From contig NZ_CM001240.1 of the NCBI RefSeq assembly GCF_000230835.1, forward strand, positions 2,612,501 through 2,676,500: a stretch of 64,000 nucleotides of DNA, read 5' to 3'. The notes beneath the pieces are model-generated. The model did no database searches. It had not been told where the DNA came from and worked only from the letters and a program-made list of their open reading frames with translations. How positions within the stretch are numbered: position 1 is the first letter of the stretch; each line of letters opens with the position of its first letter. A program made the translations under genes and the position numbers. Origin of the DNA: Clostridium sp. DL-VIII. GTDB lineage: Bacteria > Bacillota > Clostridia > Clostridiales > Clostridiaceae. This document shows, in pieces, positions 10,409-21,027 of this stretch.

Positions 10409-10971
10409 TGGCTACTTATACTATATTCGCAGGGGTAAATGGAGCAGGAAAAACATCAATATATGAATCTATTTACTATGAAAAAAATAAAGATGAAAAA
10501 AGAATAAATACAGATGAGATGGTAGCAAGAGTGGGCTCATGGAAAGATAATAATCTTCAAATCAAATGTGCAAGGGAAGCTGTAAAGCTTATAAATTACT
10601 ATATAAAAAATGATATATCATTTAATCAGGAAACTACGCTTGCAGGTAAAAGTATAATTAAAAATATAGAAAAAGCAAAACAAAAAGGTTTCTATGTAGT
10701 TATAAACTATATTGGAGTTGATACACCTGATATTGCTAAAGAAAGAGTGAGAATTAGAGTATCAAAAGGTGGACATGGAATACCAGATGAAGCTATAGAA
10801 AGAAGATATTATGAATCATTGGAAAATTTGAAAGAAATATTCAATATATGCAATGAAATAAGTATATATGATAATACAAACAAATTTAAAGATGTAGCCT
10901 ATGTATGTGATGGAATAATTAAATGGAAAAAGGATATAATTCCTGAATGGAGTAGGTATATTTTAAGATAA
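10408..10971 (+). CDS. Zeta-toxin-like P-loop kinase
   Basis: A 187-residue single-domain P-loop kinase with Walker A GVNGAGKTS at residues 9-17 and a conserved Asn/Thr-Asp segment (RINTDEMVARVG). The substrate-loop pattern FNQETTLAGKS, typical of zeta-like UDP-N-acetylglucosamine kinases, is also present. An Arg-rich lid follows (RVRIRVSKGGHGIP). Zeta toxins phosphorylate UDP-GlcNAc and block wall synthesis unless bound by antitoxin. The compact length fits the stand-alone zeta-like AAA_33 group. It forms a two-gene operon with the preceding antitoxin candidate and ends at a strong terminator. Confidence 0.82.
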   Translation: MATYTIFAGVNGAGKTSIYESIYYEKNKDEKRINTDEMVARVGSWKDNNLQIKCAREAVKLINYYIKNDISFNQETTLAGKSIIKNIEKAKQKGFYVVINYIGVDTPDIAKERVRIRVSKGGHGIPDEAIERRYYESLENLKEIFNICNEISIYDNTNKFKDVAYVCDGIIKWKKDIIPEWSRYILR

Positions 10972-11007
10972 GACTAGCTTAGTATCAATATTAAGCTAGT
11001 CTTTTAT
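10972..11007 (+). terminator. Rho-independent terminator after zeta-type gene
   Basis: GACTAGCTTA and TAAGCTAGTC pair across a short loop, followed by TTTTATT. It begins on the stop codon region of the zeta-like gene and isolates that pair from the Lamassu operon. Confidence 0.85.
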
Positions 11008-11186
11008 TATAGAAATTAATCGAAATTTTATAATATGTTTAGGATATTAGCACCAACTGTAGCATAATATAGAAAGTTAGATTAATTTGGATTATAATGT
11101 AATTACAAGTTTATACAGCAACTAATAGCAGAGAATTAATAAACTTAGATTCAGATATGTAGTATATATAGATAAGGAGAAAATTT

Positions 11187-12344
11187 ATGAGTTTTAATAT
11201 AAAATTTCTAAAGGCAAATGAAGGAGATTCATTCATCATTAAGTTTGGATCTAATGAAAAAACTTATAACATATTAGTAGATGGTGGAACTGGCAGGGTA
11301 TACAATGAAGTTTTAAAAAATGAAATAGAGGTAATAAAAAGAGCAAAGCAATGTTTAGATTTGGTAATTGTAACCCATATAGATGATGATCATATAGGTG
11401 GGGTTTTAGAGCTGTTTACCAATTTGAAAGATAAATTAATAGATGAAAAAGATAATATAATAAAAGAAGTATGGTTTAATTCTGAACTTATAATTAAAGA
11501 TAATATCGAAAAGTTAGATATTGATCCCAAGCCAATACGTCTTAAAGAAGAAAGATTAAGTAAAAAGAAAAGTGTAAAGCAAGGGATTAGCCTTGAGAAA
11601 TATTTAAGCAATTTAGATTGTTGGAATAAGCAGCTAATAGAGCATGGTATTGAATTTAAGGATAAACAAATTGGAGATGGAAATATTACAGTGCTATCTC
11701 CTAGATGGAAAGGCATAGTTGATTTGAATAGGAAATGGGAGAGAGAGAAAGGCTCAGGGAAAAAGGCTAGGCATAGAACTGATTATAAGCAGACTATAGA
11801 GTCATTAGTAAAAAACGAATTTAAAGAGGATGGATCTATTACTAATAAAAGTAGCATTTCATTTATATTAGAATATAAAAATAAAAAGATACTGATGTTG
11901 GGGGACGCACATCCAACAGATATTATTGCATCTCTTAGTGAATTAGGATTTAATCAAGCAAATCCATTAAGGCTAGATTATGTTAAAATATCACATCATG
12001 GTAGTAAAGCTAATACAAATGAAAGATTGTTAAAGATCATAAGATGCAAGAAATTTATAATTAGTAGTGATGGAAGTAGTCATGGTCTTCCTAATAAAGA
12101 ATGTTTGGCAAGAATAATTGATGAATTTGGAAGAAATATTAAAACTTCTGAATGTAAGAAGTTAGATATCAATATAGGGCATATTAGAATTTTAGAAAAA
12201 GAGAGTTTTAAAAAGAAAATTAAAAAAGTTAGCCAAGGAATAAATTTTTATTTTAATTACCCAATTTGGAATAACATTTTTAGCGAGGATGAAATAAAAA
12301 AGTATAAACTTAATTGTTTAGTTAAAGAGGAATTGGAGGTATAA
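11187..12344 (+). CDS. MBL-fold hydrolase effector, Lamassu hydrolase-protease type
   Basis: A 385-residue metallo-beta-lactamase-fold protein of the ComEC/Rec2 type. The metal-binding motif HIDDDHIGG is at residues 64-72, a further LMLGDAH motif is near 235 and SHHGSKANT near 268. The start ATG at 11187 follows AAGGAG. It is the first gene of a tight run: it is 3 bases from a trypsin-like protease, which overlaps a small middle protein, which overlaps an SMC ATPase. This set and order match the Lamassu (ABC-3C) subtype annotated as hydrolase-protease, where the hydrolase acts as a toxic effector when the SMC protein senses phage. The substrate is unknown; nucleic acid is a guess from the ComEC-like fold. 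Confidence 0.82.
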   Translation: MSFNIKFLKANEGDSFIIKFGSNEKTYNILVDGGTGRVYNEVLKNEIEVIKRAKQCLDLVIVTHIDDDHIGGVLELFTNLKDKLIDEKDNIIKEVWFNSELIIKDNIEKLDIDPKPIRLKEERLSKKKSVKQGISLEKYLSNLDCWNKQLIEHGIEFKDKQIGDGNITVLSPRWKGIVDLNRKWEREKGSGKKARHRTDYKQTIESLVKNEFKEDGSITNKSSISFILEYKNKKILMLGDAHPTDIIASLSELGFNQANPLRLDYVKISHHGSKANTNERLLKIIRCKKFIISSDGSSHGLPNKECLARIIDEFGRNIKTSECKKLDINIGHIRILEKESFKKKIKKVSQGINFYFNYPIWNNIFSEDEIKKYKLNCLVKEELEV

Positions 12345-12347
12345 ACT

Positions 12348-13706
12348 GTGGATTTTTCTGAACAATATAGGAAATTATCAGTGAAGGTAACATGTAAGGA
12401 CATTTTTATAGGAAGTGGGTGTCTCTTTCAAGCTGACTCAGATGAATATACTTATGTTATTACGGCAAAGCATTGTTTAGAGGGAGAAGATTTTTCGTAT
12501 GAGTTTATTGAAGATCTTACTGTAAATACAGATGATGTATACAAATTTAATATCAATGATATTAAAGTGGAGAGATTTAACGATAATAGAGAATGGACAA
12601 GTTATGCTGTAAAAAATTATTTTTCTCATAATTCTCTTGATCTAGCTGTACTATTAGTAGAGAAATATTGTGATTTTGATTCTCCAATGATTGATGAATG
12701 CAGAGGAAATGATGAATTAATAATATCAGGCTTTCCATCAGAAATGGAGGAAATATTAGAAAATCCAAAAGAAAATATACAATGTCGTTTTATAGAGACT
12801 ACTATAGATGGGATTTATGTAAAAACTAATGTGCCTCTAGTAAAAAAGGATGAGAAGACAGATAAACTTATAGACTATGCAGACGGATTATCAGGATCTG
12901 GTATATATAGAGAATCAGAAGAATCTTTGTTTTTGATAGGAATATTTACTGGGTTTAAAGATGAACGGTTAAGCTATGATGAGTTAGAAGCAATTAAAAT
13001 TAATTTGGTAAATGAAATATTAGAGAATTATAGTCTTCCATTATTATACAACCCTAAACTAACAAGTTTTTCTGTTCATGTAGATAATGCTTATAAAGCT
13101 ACACCGATTAAGATTGCATATGAACTAAAAAAGTTTTCAAATTCAATTCAAGATATAAGCCCATTGGATATAATTTCAATATTAGGATCAAGAATATTCT
13201 TCCCATATGGAAAGGAAAATCTTCTTAATGATAAGCTGTGGAGTTCGTGGTTAAAGGTAATAACATATTTGAATATTTATTATGAAGTAAGCATAGATAG
13301 AGAAGAATTTAAAAATTATGTGAGTGCCCCGCAATGCAAGTTTAAACATTATTATTGTACAAAATATGATAGATTGGAACAGATTGTTAAAGCTATGTAT
13401 AAAACTATATATAATGATTTAAATAAAGAGGGATGTATTTTAATCTCAACAAATGAGGTACCAGATAAAAAATATTTAAAGAAAGAAAGGGTAAGTAGGA
13501 TTTTGCCAGACATAGCGGATGAGTTGTTAGAGCAAGGTATAGATATATATAACCCTCAAACTCGTAAAAACTTGTCATGTGTACATATTAATTATTTCCA
13601 ACAAATTTTATCAGATAATGATTATGATTGCATTGACGATTCAAATCAAAGACAAAGAGAAATTAAACAGTGTATAAAGGAGGTAGTGGTAAGTGTTGCA
13701 GATTGA
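12348..13706 (+). CDS. Trypsin-like protease with ABC-3C C-terminal domain (Lamassu LmuA-type)
   Basis: A 452-residue protein. The N-terminal about 230 residues form a trypsin-like serine protease with a visible triad: His42 in TAKHCLEG, Asp98 in NSLDLAVLLV and Ser182 in GLSGSG. The C-terminal half (about 250-450) has no enzyme motif and resembles the effector-tethering C-terminal domain of ABC-3C systems, which docks the effector on the ATPase. There is no signal peptide, so it acts in the cytoplasm. The gene starts with GTG at 12348, three bases after the MBL gene, and its end overlaps the middle-component gene by 14 bases. Proteolysis of a host or partner protein is the expected toxic act; the target is unknown. 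Confidence 0.82.
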   Translation: MDFSEQYRKLSVKVTCKDIFIGSGCLFQADSDEYTYVITAKHCLEGEDFSYEFIEDLTVNTDDVYKFNINDIKVERFNDNREWTSYAVKNYFSHNSLDLAVLLVEKYCDFDSPMIDECRGNDELIISGFPSEMEEILENPKENIQCRFIETTIDGIYVKTNVPLVKKDEKTDKLIDYADGLSGSGIYRESEESLFLIGIFTGFKDERLSYDELEAIKINLVNEILENYSLPLLYNPKLTSFSVHVDNAYKATPIKIAYELKKFSNSIQDISPLDIISILGSRIFFPYGKENLLNDKLWSSWLKVITYLNIYYEVSIDREEFKNYVSAPQCKFKHYYCTKYDRLEQIVKAMYKTIYNDLNKEGCILISTNEVPDKKYLKKERVSRILPDIADELLEQGIDIYNPQTRKNLSCVHINYFQQILSDNDYDCIDDSNQRQREIKQCIKEVVVSVAD

Positions 13707-14244
13707 TAGGAGTAAATTAAAATTATTAGAAGAAAGTGATATGTTTCAAATTTATTCAAATTTAAGTTTAAAATGTTGGATAAGTAATAAAGATGGATTC
13801 AATATATATATTTACACAATTACTGTAGAAGATGAGGCGAAGCTTAATGAAATTTGGGAAGCATTTGTTAGCGATATAGCTGTATATGTTCAAAGCGAAT
13901 TAACTAAAAATATTGAAGTTTGGAATATTTATACTATTTTCTTTGTAAAGAAAAAAATCGGTTATTCTATAAAATATAAAATAGAAGAAGATAGGTATTC
14001 AACAAGAAAAATAGTCATTGATAATTATGATAATGAGCAATATTCTAAAAAAAGTGAGGAAAATATAATCAATGAAAAACTTTTTGATTTCACAATTCAA
14101 ACACAAGAACAATATGTTGAAGAGAATATGAATAATAAAGACTTATTATTATCAAATGATCCAGATCTATATAAGATTGTTTCAGGAAAGCCAATAGAAA
14201 ATATTAAAGAAGCTTTAGCAAAGTACTCGGGGGTAGAATTATGA
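13693..14244 (+). CDS. ABC-3C middle component (Lamassu LmuC-type)
   Basis: A 183-residue protein of mixed alpha/beta character with no enzyme motif, coded between the protease effector and the SMC ATPase and overlapping both (14 bases upstream, 4 bases downstream as ATGA). Proteins of this size at this place in ABC three-component systems are the middle component, LmuC in Lamassu, which bridges effector and ATPase. The start is a TTG at 13693 after AAGGAGGTAG. Assignment depends mostly on context, as the sequence itself is poorly conserved. Confidence 0.7.
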   Translation: MLQIDRSKLKLLEESDMFQIYSNLSLKCWISNKDGFNIYIYTITVEDEAKLNEIWEAFVSDIAVYVQSELTKNIEVWNIYTIFFVKKKIGYSIKYKIEEDRYSTRKIVIDNYDNEQYSKKSEENIINEKLFDFTIQTQEQYVEENMNNKDLLLSNDPDLYKIVSGKPIENIKEALAKYSGVEL

Positions 14245-17200
14245 AATTAAAAAGTATTGATATAGAGGCATTTAGAGCATATAAGGATCCTGAGAGCTTT
14301 AATTTTTTATCTAGAAATGGAGATATTGCAGATTTGGTAGTAATTTATGCACCAAATGGTTTTGGTAAAACATCTTTTTTTGATGCTGTAGAATGGAGCT
14401 TTACAGATGAGATAAGAAGAATTTCAGGAAATATAGAAGTAAAAAAAATTGCGAATTTTGAAAAAGAAAATATATTAAAAAACATGTATAGTGATAAGAC
14501 CTTTGGAACTATTAGAATTATTACAGATGAGAATAAGATTCTTGAAATTAATACATTGGAGATTAAGGGAAAAAGATTAACTGATTATAAGCCAGGAGAA
14601 ATTGTAAGAGATGAAATTAGGACAAATGAAATTTTTAAAACATTTCATTCAAGGAATATAATAACAAGTGATAAAATAGATGAGTTTTTGAGATTTCAAA
14701 AGCCAGTTGAAAGATATAAAGTCCTTGAGGACTTTTGGGATGATAATAAGGAGTCTATAATATATTTTAATATTAATAGCATGTATAGCGAAGCAAATAA
14801 ATTATATAAGGAGATAACTAATGTAATTACAAATAATAAAGAAGATGTTAATAAATTAGCATTTGTTACTAAAAAAATTGATGATATAAATAATCTTATG
14901 GATATTTATAATGATTTAACTAATGAACATCAAAAGCATATGGAATATGATATAGAAAGCAGTGAAATAAATGAATGTTTAAATTATTTTACAAATAAAA
15001 AATTACAGATTGAAAGAGAAGAAAATTTATCAGATAAAAATAAAAATGAATTAGATGAACTTGTTGTAAAGTATGAAAAATATAAATTAGAGAAAGAAGA
15101 GATAATATTATTAAATAAGAAGATTAATGAGAAAAAAATAATTGTGAGGAAATTTGATAATATTGAAGAAAGTATAAAAAAACTAAATATAGGTAATAAA
15201 AGGCTAGAACAAATTGGGTTTAGGATTAAAAATCTTTCAATATTAAAAGACAGTACTGGATTTTATATAGAAGAAACAAGTAAACTAACAAATGGAAACA
15301 AAGAAATTAGTGAATTATTAGAAAAAAAAATACATATTGCAGAAGAGACTAATAAAATTCAAAAAGAGATAGAGAAATTAAATAGAAAAATAGAAAAAAA
15401 TAATTCCACAAAATTTGATATAGCAAAGACGATAGATAAAATTAATGAAAATATAGACATTTATTTTAAATGTGTAAATAAAACTCCTAAAGTTAATAGA
15501 ATTATATCTAAGTTAAATGCAGTAATAGACTTAAGACAAAAAAGAATTGATAAGTATCTTAGTAGAAAAAGTGAATTAATAAATTATTTGCAATATAATA
15601 ATGAAATTTTATTTTCTAATGATCTAAAGAGTGCTAAATTTAATAGATGTAAGGAATTGTATATTAATATAAAAGAAGTGCAAAAGAAAATACAGGATGT
15701 AAATATAAAGTATAAGAAATTTGTGGCTCTAGATGATAAAGTAAATGAAATAATATCAGCAGGAAGAATTTTGATCAAAGAAAATAAATTAACTAAATGT
15801 CCGTTGTGCAACAGGGATTATAAAAAATTTGAAACTTTGCTTGAAAATCTTGATTCAAATTTAGAGGATAGTTTTGGCATAAAAGAGATAGAAGAAGAAC
15901 TAGTAAAAACAATGAGTTAATAGCAAATTATAATAAAGAACTAAATGAAAAACGTATAGAATTTAATAATGAGGTAACAGATGAAATTAAGGTGATTAAT
16001 AAAAATTATGCACTAGAAAAAAATAAGATTGAACGCAATATGTTAGTTCTGGAAAAAGAAAACTCAAATTTAAAAGATATAAATACTAAAATTGATAACA
16101 TAAAAAGAGAACTTAAAGAATTAGGAATTAAAGATGAGATTATAGAGAATACGGATTATAAAAAAATCTTTGAATTGCAAATAATTGAAATTAATAAGGA
16201 TTTAATCAATGATAGCAATTTATTAAGCATATTAGAGATGGATTTAAAAAAATACAAGGATACTTATGATGAATCTGAAAGAATAATTAATATCAAAAAA
16301 ATTCAAATCGAAGCAGTAATGTCTCAAGAAAAATACGTAGAAGTTCAAAATTGTTTAGATAAACTAGAAATGGAATTTGATTATAATAAAATTAATAATG
16401 AATTTATAGTTCAAAGTACTGAAATTAAAAATATAACAAAAGATAATAAAGTTTTAAGCACAAAAATAGAAGAACTGACAAATGAAACTTCTCAATATAA
16501 ATATGAAGAAATTATTACAGAAATAGATACAACGAAAGCAGAAATAGAGACTAAATTTAAATTTATTGATGAATATGAAAAAATCTATAAAAAACATAGT
16601 AAATTAAATTGTGAAGATATACAATTGCAACAAGTATCAGATATGATAAAGAATGCTGATATATTAAGAAATGTAATAGAACGAAAAAAAGAGAATGTAA
16701 ATCTTATTATCGAAAATATTGGATATATTACAGAAAATGAAGCAAGAATTAATTTAATTAATAAAAATAAAATAGATGTAGAAAAACAAAGAAAAATTAA
16801 AGAAACATTGGACAAACTTAATACGTATAAAGATGGGTTAGAAAAAGTTATTAATGTTAAAGTTAATTTAGCATTTAATTCAGATTGTATAAATTCTATA
16901 TATAGAAGATTAGAACCACATCCTAATATGAATAATATAAAATTTGTTCCAGACTTTGTTGATGGAAAACCTACAATGAATATATATACATATAGTGATG
17001 AAGATAAGAAAAATATGAAAGCACCAATATTATATTTTAGTGCAGCACAAGTAAATATATTATCATTAAGTATATTTTTTGCGAAAGCTTTACAAAAAAG
17101 CAATGGACTTGAAACAATCTTTATGGATGAGCCGGTACAGCACTTAGATAGTATAAATATATTATCTTTTGTGGATTTAATTAGAACTGTAGCATTCGGC

Positions 17201-17341
17201 AAAAAGTTTAATAGACAAATGATTATTTCAACAAGTAATAGTAATTTTTATAATATTATTAAAAGAAAGCTTGATTCAGATTACTATAATTCGAAGTTTA
17301 TTGAACTTGAGTCATATGGAAAAATATTAAGAGATATATAA
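14241..17341 (+). pseudogene. lmuB: SMC/Rad50-like ATPase of Lamassu (LmuB), split by a -1 frameshift
   Basis: Two reading frames together make one Rad50-like ATPase of about 1033 residues. The first (14241-15920, 559 residues) has Walker A APNGFGKTS at 37-45, a long coiled coil and the zinc-hook motif CPLC at about 520-523. The second (from about 15908, ending 17341) carries the return coiled coil, a signature-like FSAAQVNILSLS and Walker B/D-loop FMDEPVQHLDS. The frames join without loss if one A is added to the A5 run at 15905-15909; the restored junction reads EELVKNNELIANYN, good coiled coil. Either a real inactivating deletion, a sequencing indel or slippage at A-AAA-C explains it. Intact LmuB is the DNA-sensing, effector-releasing core of the system. 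Confidence 0.85.
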
Positions 17342-17413
17342 AGTTTTTTTATTAAATAGAATACATAACATAATCTAGATTTATAAAGTATTAGATAATG
17401 GTAAGGAGAAAAA

Positions 17414-19666
17414 ATGCAATTAGTATATATATGGGTGAAAAATTATGGATGCTTTCATGAACAAGAATTTAATTTTTATTCTAAACATAGATTTAAATTT
17501 TGCAAAAGTAGTAATGTAATTAAATATTATGATAATTCAGATAGTATTAACGAATTCTATAAAGATGAAAAAAGTAAGAATACTAACAATGGGATTAATA
17601 ATCTAACAGTAATTGTTGGAAACAATGGTGCAGGAAAAACTACATTATTAAAACTTGCCTCATTAAATCTTTTTTCAATAAACCACAGCAAAGTAGATGG
17701 TATATTTATTTACTTGGATAAACACGGGAAATTTGTAATATATAATAATTTGTTATATGAGAAATCAGAGAATAATTACATAGAATTAAAAGTTGATGAA
17801 CATTTTGTTGGTTTATTTAATGGTACAAGAATTAAATCATGGAATATTAAAAATGAATATGAAAACAATATTACAATGAATAAATATCTAGAAGTTCTAG
17901 AAAAAAATTACTACATATATTATTCTGATATTTTAACTGAGCCAACGTTTAGTAATAAAAGATTTGGACGAGTAAGTGATATATCAACAATAGCACTCAT
18001 TGAATCAGATAAGAAAAGTGCATATGAAAATCATTATAAAGAACTAAGTGCTGACAGACTTGTTTATTTTTTTCATGAAGATTTTTATCGCCAGATTCGA
18101 TTTATTTTTGACTATAAAAATACTAAGGAATTTATTAGATTTAAATTACCTGAATATGCATTAGTTAGTTTTGCAAATATTGATCCAGCAATTGACGGCA
18201 TATGTAGAAAAATAGATAGCGAATATAAAAGAGAACAATATATTGATAAAAAGAGAAGTTCTTTTGTGTCAAAATTCACAAAACAGCATTTGATTGAAAG
18301 TATAATTAAAGTGGATTCGATAATTAAAAATTTTACTAGCAAAAGAGAGGATAAAATTGATAATGATGAAATAAGACAATATGATTTTGGAGCAAGGATT
18401 ATAAGAGGAATTTTTACAGAGTTCATTTACTTGTTAATGCCAGGCATAGCTGGAAATTATGATAATGAATATAAGGAAATATATTTAATAATCAAATCAA
18501 CAATACTTGATATGGAAAACAATTTTAAAAATATAAACAATCTGTACGATTCTATACGTAATTTCATTATTAGCATAGCTACTCTTTTTGCTGTTACAAA
18601 TGGAAAAACACGAATTTCTATTGGAGAAGCTAATATTAGAGATTTCCTAAAATGTATAGAGAGTTTTAGGCGATATATAACAAATAAATATATGGAGAGA
18701 ATAAACTATTATAGAGTTGACGCACAGTTTGTTCTTAAAGTTAATGATGTTGAATCTCAATTGAATGAAGAAAAAAAATATAGTGATTTAGAAGAATTTT
18801 ATGAAATATACAAGAACACAGCAATTAATTTTAACTATTTAGAATTTAGTTGGCCTTTGAGCGGCGGAGAAAATCATATATTAAGTCTATTAGCAAGATT
18901 CTATTCAATAGATCAATTGAGAGAAAATAATAATAAAAATAAAATAGAAGATATAATTATACTTATAGATGAAGGGGATGTTACATTACATCCAGAATGG
19001 CAACAAGAATATATTCAGATATTAATAAAATTTCTACAGGATTTATATGAAGATTACCCAATTCAGTTAATAATAACAACACATTCACCAATAATGATTT
19101 CAGATATTCCTAATGATAATATAATATATATTACAAAAAATGATAAAGGAGAAAGTATTTCTATAACTAAAAAAGAGAAAACTTTTGGTGGCAACATATA
19201 TGATATTTTCCATGATGGATTTTATTTGAAACGCAGTAGTTTTGGAATTATTGGATTATTTGCATCATCAAAAATAGAAGATGTACAGGAAAAATTAAAC
19301 GTATGGGCTATTGAAATAGAGAAAGCAGAAGAAAATGCGTTAATTGAATATAAAGAGTATAAGAAAAATGGAAGATCTGATATTTTGGGTGAAACTGATA
19401 TTGAAAGTATTAAAAAAAGATTAATTCAGAAAATAGATATATCAAAAAAAGAGTTGGATGAATGTAAAAAAACAATAAATATAGTAGGAGAGGATTTTGT
19501 AAGAAAGGCTCTTTTAGTAAAATTTGAAAAGATTCAGATTAAATTAAATAACAATTGGAAGTCTAACGAACTTAAGGATGTAATTAGAAAATTTGATGAT
19601 TTAACACTTCTAGAAAGAGAACAATTAGTTAGATATATCATTGAAAAAAGCAAGGATGAAGAATAA
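17414..19666 (+). CDS. AAA/ABC-type ATPase of a Septu-like pair (first pair)
   Basis: A 750-residue ATPase of the OLD/PtuA kind. It has Walker A GNNGAGKTT at 69-77, a long insert of about 400 residues, the signature LSGGENHILSLLARF, Walker B ILIDEGDVTLHPEWQ and the switch histidine in TTHSPIMISDIP. No TOPRIM domain follows; the C-terminus is charged and helical. It lies 72 bases after lmuB with its own AAGGAG site and 2 bases before an HNH nuclease gene. ATPase + HNH is the composition of Septu (PtuA + PtuB), in which the ATPase holds or licenses the nuclease. At 750 residues it is longer than typical PtuA, so this is a divergent or type II-like Septu. Confidence 0.78.
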   Translation: MQLVYIWVKNYGCFHEQEFNFYSKHRFKFCKSSNVIKYYDNSDSINEFYKDEKSKNTNNGINNLTVIVGNNGAGKTTLLKLASLNLFSINHSKVDGIFIYLDKHGKFVIYNNLLYEKSENNYIELKVDEHFVGLFNGTRIKSWNIKNEYENNITMNKYLEVLEKNYYIYYSDILTEPTFSNKRFGRVSDISTIALIESDKKSAYENHYKELSADRLVYFFHEDFYRQIRFIFDYKNTKEFIRFKLPEYALVSFANIDPAIDGICRKIDSEYKREQYIDKKRSSFVSKFTKQHLIESIIKVDSIIKNFTSKREDKIDNDEIRQYDFGARIIRGIFTEFIYLLMPGIAGNYDNEYKEIYLIIKSTILDMENNFKNINNLYDSIRNFIISIATLFAVTNGKTRISIGEANIRDFLKCIESFRRYITNKYMERINYYRVDAQFVLKVNDVESQLNEEKKYSDLEEFYEIYKNTAINFNYLEFSWPLSGGENHILSLLARFYSIDQLRENNNKNKIEDIIILIDEGDVTLHPEWQQEYIQILIKFLQDLYEDYPIQLIITTHSPIMISDIPNDNIIYITKNDKGESISITKKEKTFGGNIYDIFHDGFYLKRSSFGIIGLFASSKIEDVQEKLNVWAIEIEKAEENALIEYKEYKKNGRSDILGETDIESIKKRLIQKIDISKKELDECKKTINIVGEDFVRKALLVKFEKIQIKLNNNWKSNELKDVIRKFDDLTLLEREQLVRYIIEKSKDEE

Positions 19667-19668
19667 TT

Positions 19669-20958
19669 ATGATAAAAATTGAATTAGATGACTTGATTGA
19701 AGAGGAACATAAGAATTACTATAATGACTTTGTAAAAGTTAATTTTGATAAATCAATATATTGCAATAAAAAAGGTGTTGAAGAGTTTAATAAAAAAAAT
19801 GGTACAAGCTATGATACACGTAAAATAAAAAAAATTCATAAGGAATTTATGAATTTTTGTAAAAAGAATAGCGAAATTTTATCTACGGGAACCGTAGATG
19901 AGTTAAGAAAACTTGATAGTGAAATTAATAAAGATTATCATGACATCAAAGTATTAATTGAAAAAAAATTTAGATGTAGAGACACTGGTAAAGGAAAAGT
20001 TGACACATATCACAATTTATTATTAAAAATCTTTGGATATGAAAAATTTAGTAGCATTACAATTTGGGAATCTATTTTAGAAGTGGCAAATAAAAATATA
20101 AAAAGCAAATTATCCAAGGATAAGGAAGTTTATGATAATTTATTAGGAATTTTAGAGAAAGCAAATTTTAAATTAGCAGATAGTCAAAAGAAGGAATTAG
20201 AAAAGAAGACGAGTAATAAGGAGAGAAAAGCGTTTTTAGAATCATGCTTTACATTGGAATTAACGCTTGATAATTTTCATAAAAATAACTTCAATGGAAT
20301 TTGGAATGCATATATTTTTTTATTAAACAGTAAAATAAGAGTATGCCCATATTGTAATAGACAATACATTGCGCCAATTTATACAGATTCAGGAAAGATG
20401 AGAGCCACACTCGATCACTTTTTCCCAAAAGTTAAATTTCCTTATTTTTCAATGTCTTTATATAATTTGATTCCTTCATGTGGATTTTGCAATTCATCTT
20501 TAAAAGGGAGTAAACAATTTGATGAGAATGATCTAAATCCATATGAGAAAAGTTTTGATGATTATGCTAAGTTTTACGCTAATATAATATCAAAAGACAA
20601 TATTAAAATTGAAGTAATAGACACTGATAAGAAAGATGTGTATATTGAAAATTATAAAAATACATTTAAACTAGAGCATCAATATAGTTATCATACTAAT
20701 CAAGTTGAAGAATTGATTTATAAACGTTTAGCATACTCTAAATCACGAATTGAAGATTTTATGGATAATGAATATAAGAAATTAGATATTACACAGAAAG
20801 AATTGATTGAAATTTTAGTAGGGTTTAAGAAGGATAAATTTAAAATAAATAATGAACCATTGGCTAAATTGAGAAGAGATGTTGCTATACAACTAGGTTT
20901 TTTTGAAGATTCAGAGAGTACATATATCAAAGAACTGAAAAAAATATTAAATAAATGA
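19669..20958 (+). CDS. HNH endonuclease of a Septu-like pair (first pair)
   Basis: A 429-residue protein with a central HNH/McrA nuclease core. A zinc-binding CPYC is at 226-229, the catalytic DH of LDHFFPK at 249-250, a conserved Asn in YNLIPSC about 25 residues on, and the second zinc pair CGFC. About 220 N-terminal residues precede the core and have no recognisable motif, which is longer than usual PtuB. It starts two bases after the ATPase stop and is surely co-translated. The expected role is DNA or tRNA cleavage on phage sensing, by analogy with Septu and retron-associated PtuAB. Confidence 0.8.
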   Translation: MIKIELDDLIEEEHKNYYNDFVKVNFDKSIYCNKKGVEEFNKKNGTSYDTRKIKKIHKEFMNFCKKNSEILSTGTVDELRKLDSEINKDYHDIKVLIEKKFRCRDTGKGKVDTYHNLLLKIFGYEKFSSITIWESILEVANKNIKSKLSKDKEVYDNLLGILEKANFKLADSQKKELEKKTSNKERKAFLESCFTLELTLDNFHKNNFNGIWNAYIFLLNSKIRVCPYCNRQYIAPIYTDSGKMRATLDHFFPKVKFPYFSMSLYNLIPSCGFCNSSLKGSKQFDENDLNPYEKSFDDYAKFYANIISKDNIKIEVIDTDKKDVYIENYKNTFKLEHQYSYHTNQVEELIYKRLAYSKSRIEDFMDNEYKKLDITQKELIEILVGFKKDKFKINNEPLAKLRRDVAIQLGFFEDSESTYIKELKKILNK

Positions 20959-21027
20959 TATGAACTATGATTTATGTAGGTGATATTATTTAAATATTAA
21001 TAATAGTGATTATAGTAGGAGAGCAAT

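Noticed and set aside
15900..15920. Programmed frameshift in lmuB
   Set aside because: The site is A-AAA-C with a poor A-site match, not a full slippery heptamer; an indel in the A run is more likely than programmed control.
16585..17202. Long open frame of 205 codons on the minus strand opposite the lmuB C-terminus
   Set aside because: It is a shadow of the AT-rich coiled-coil gene: Leu/Ile/Phe/Ser-rich composition, no ribosome-binding site, no domain.
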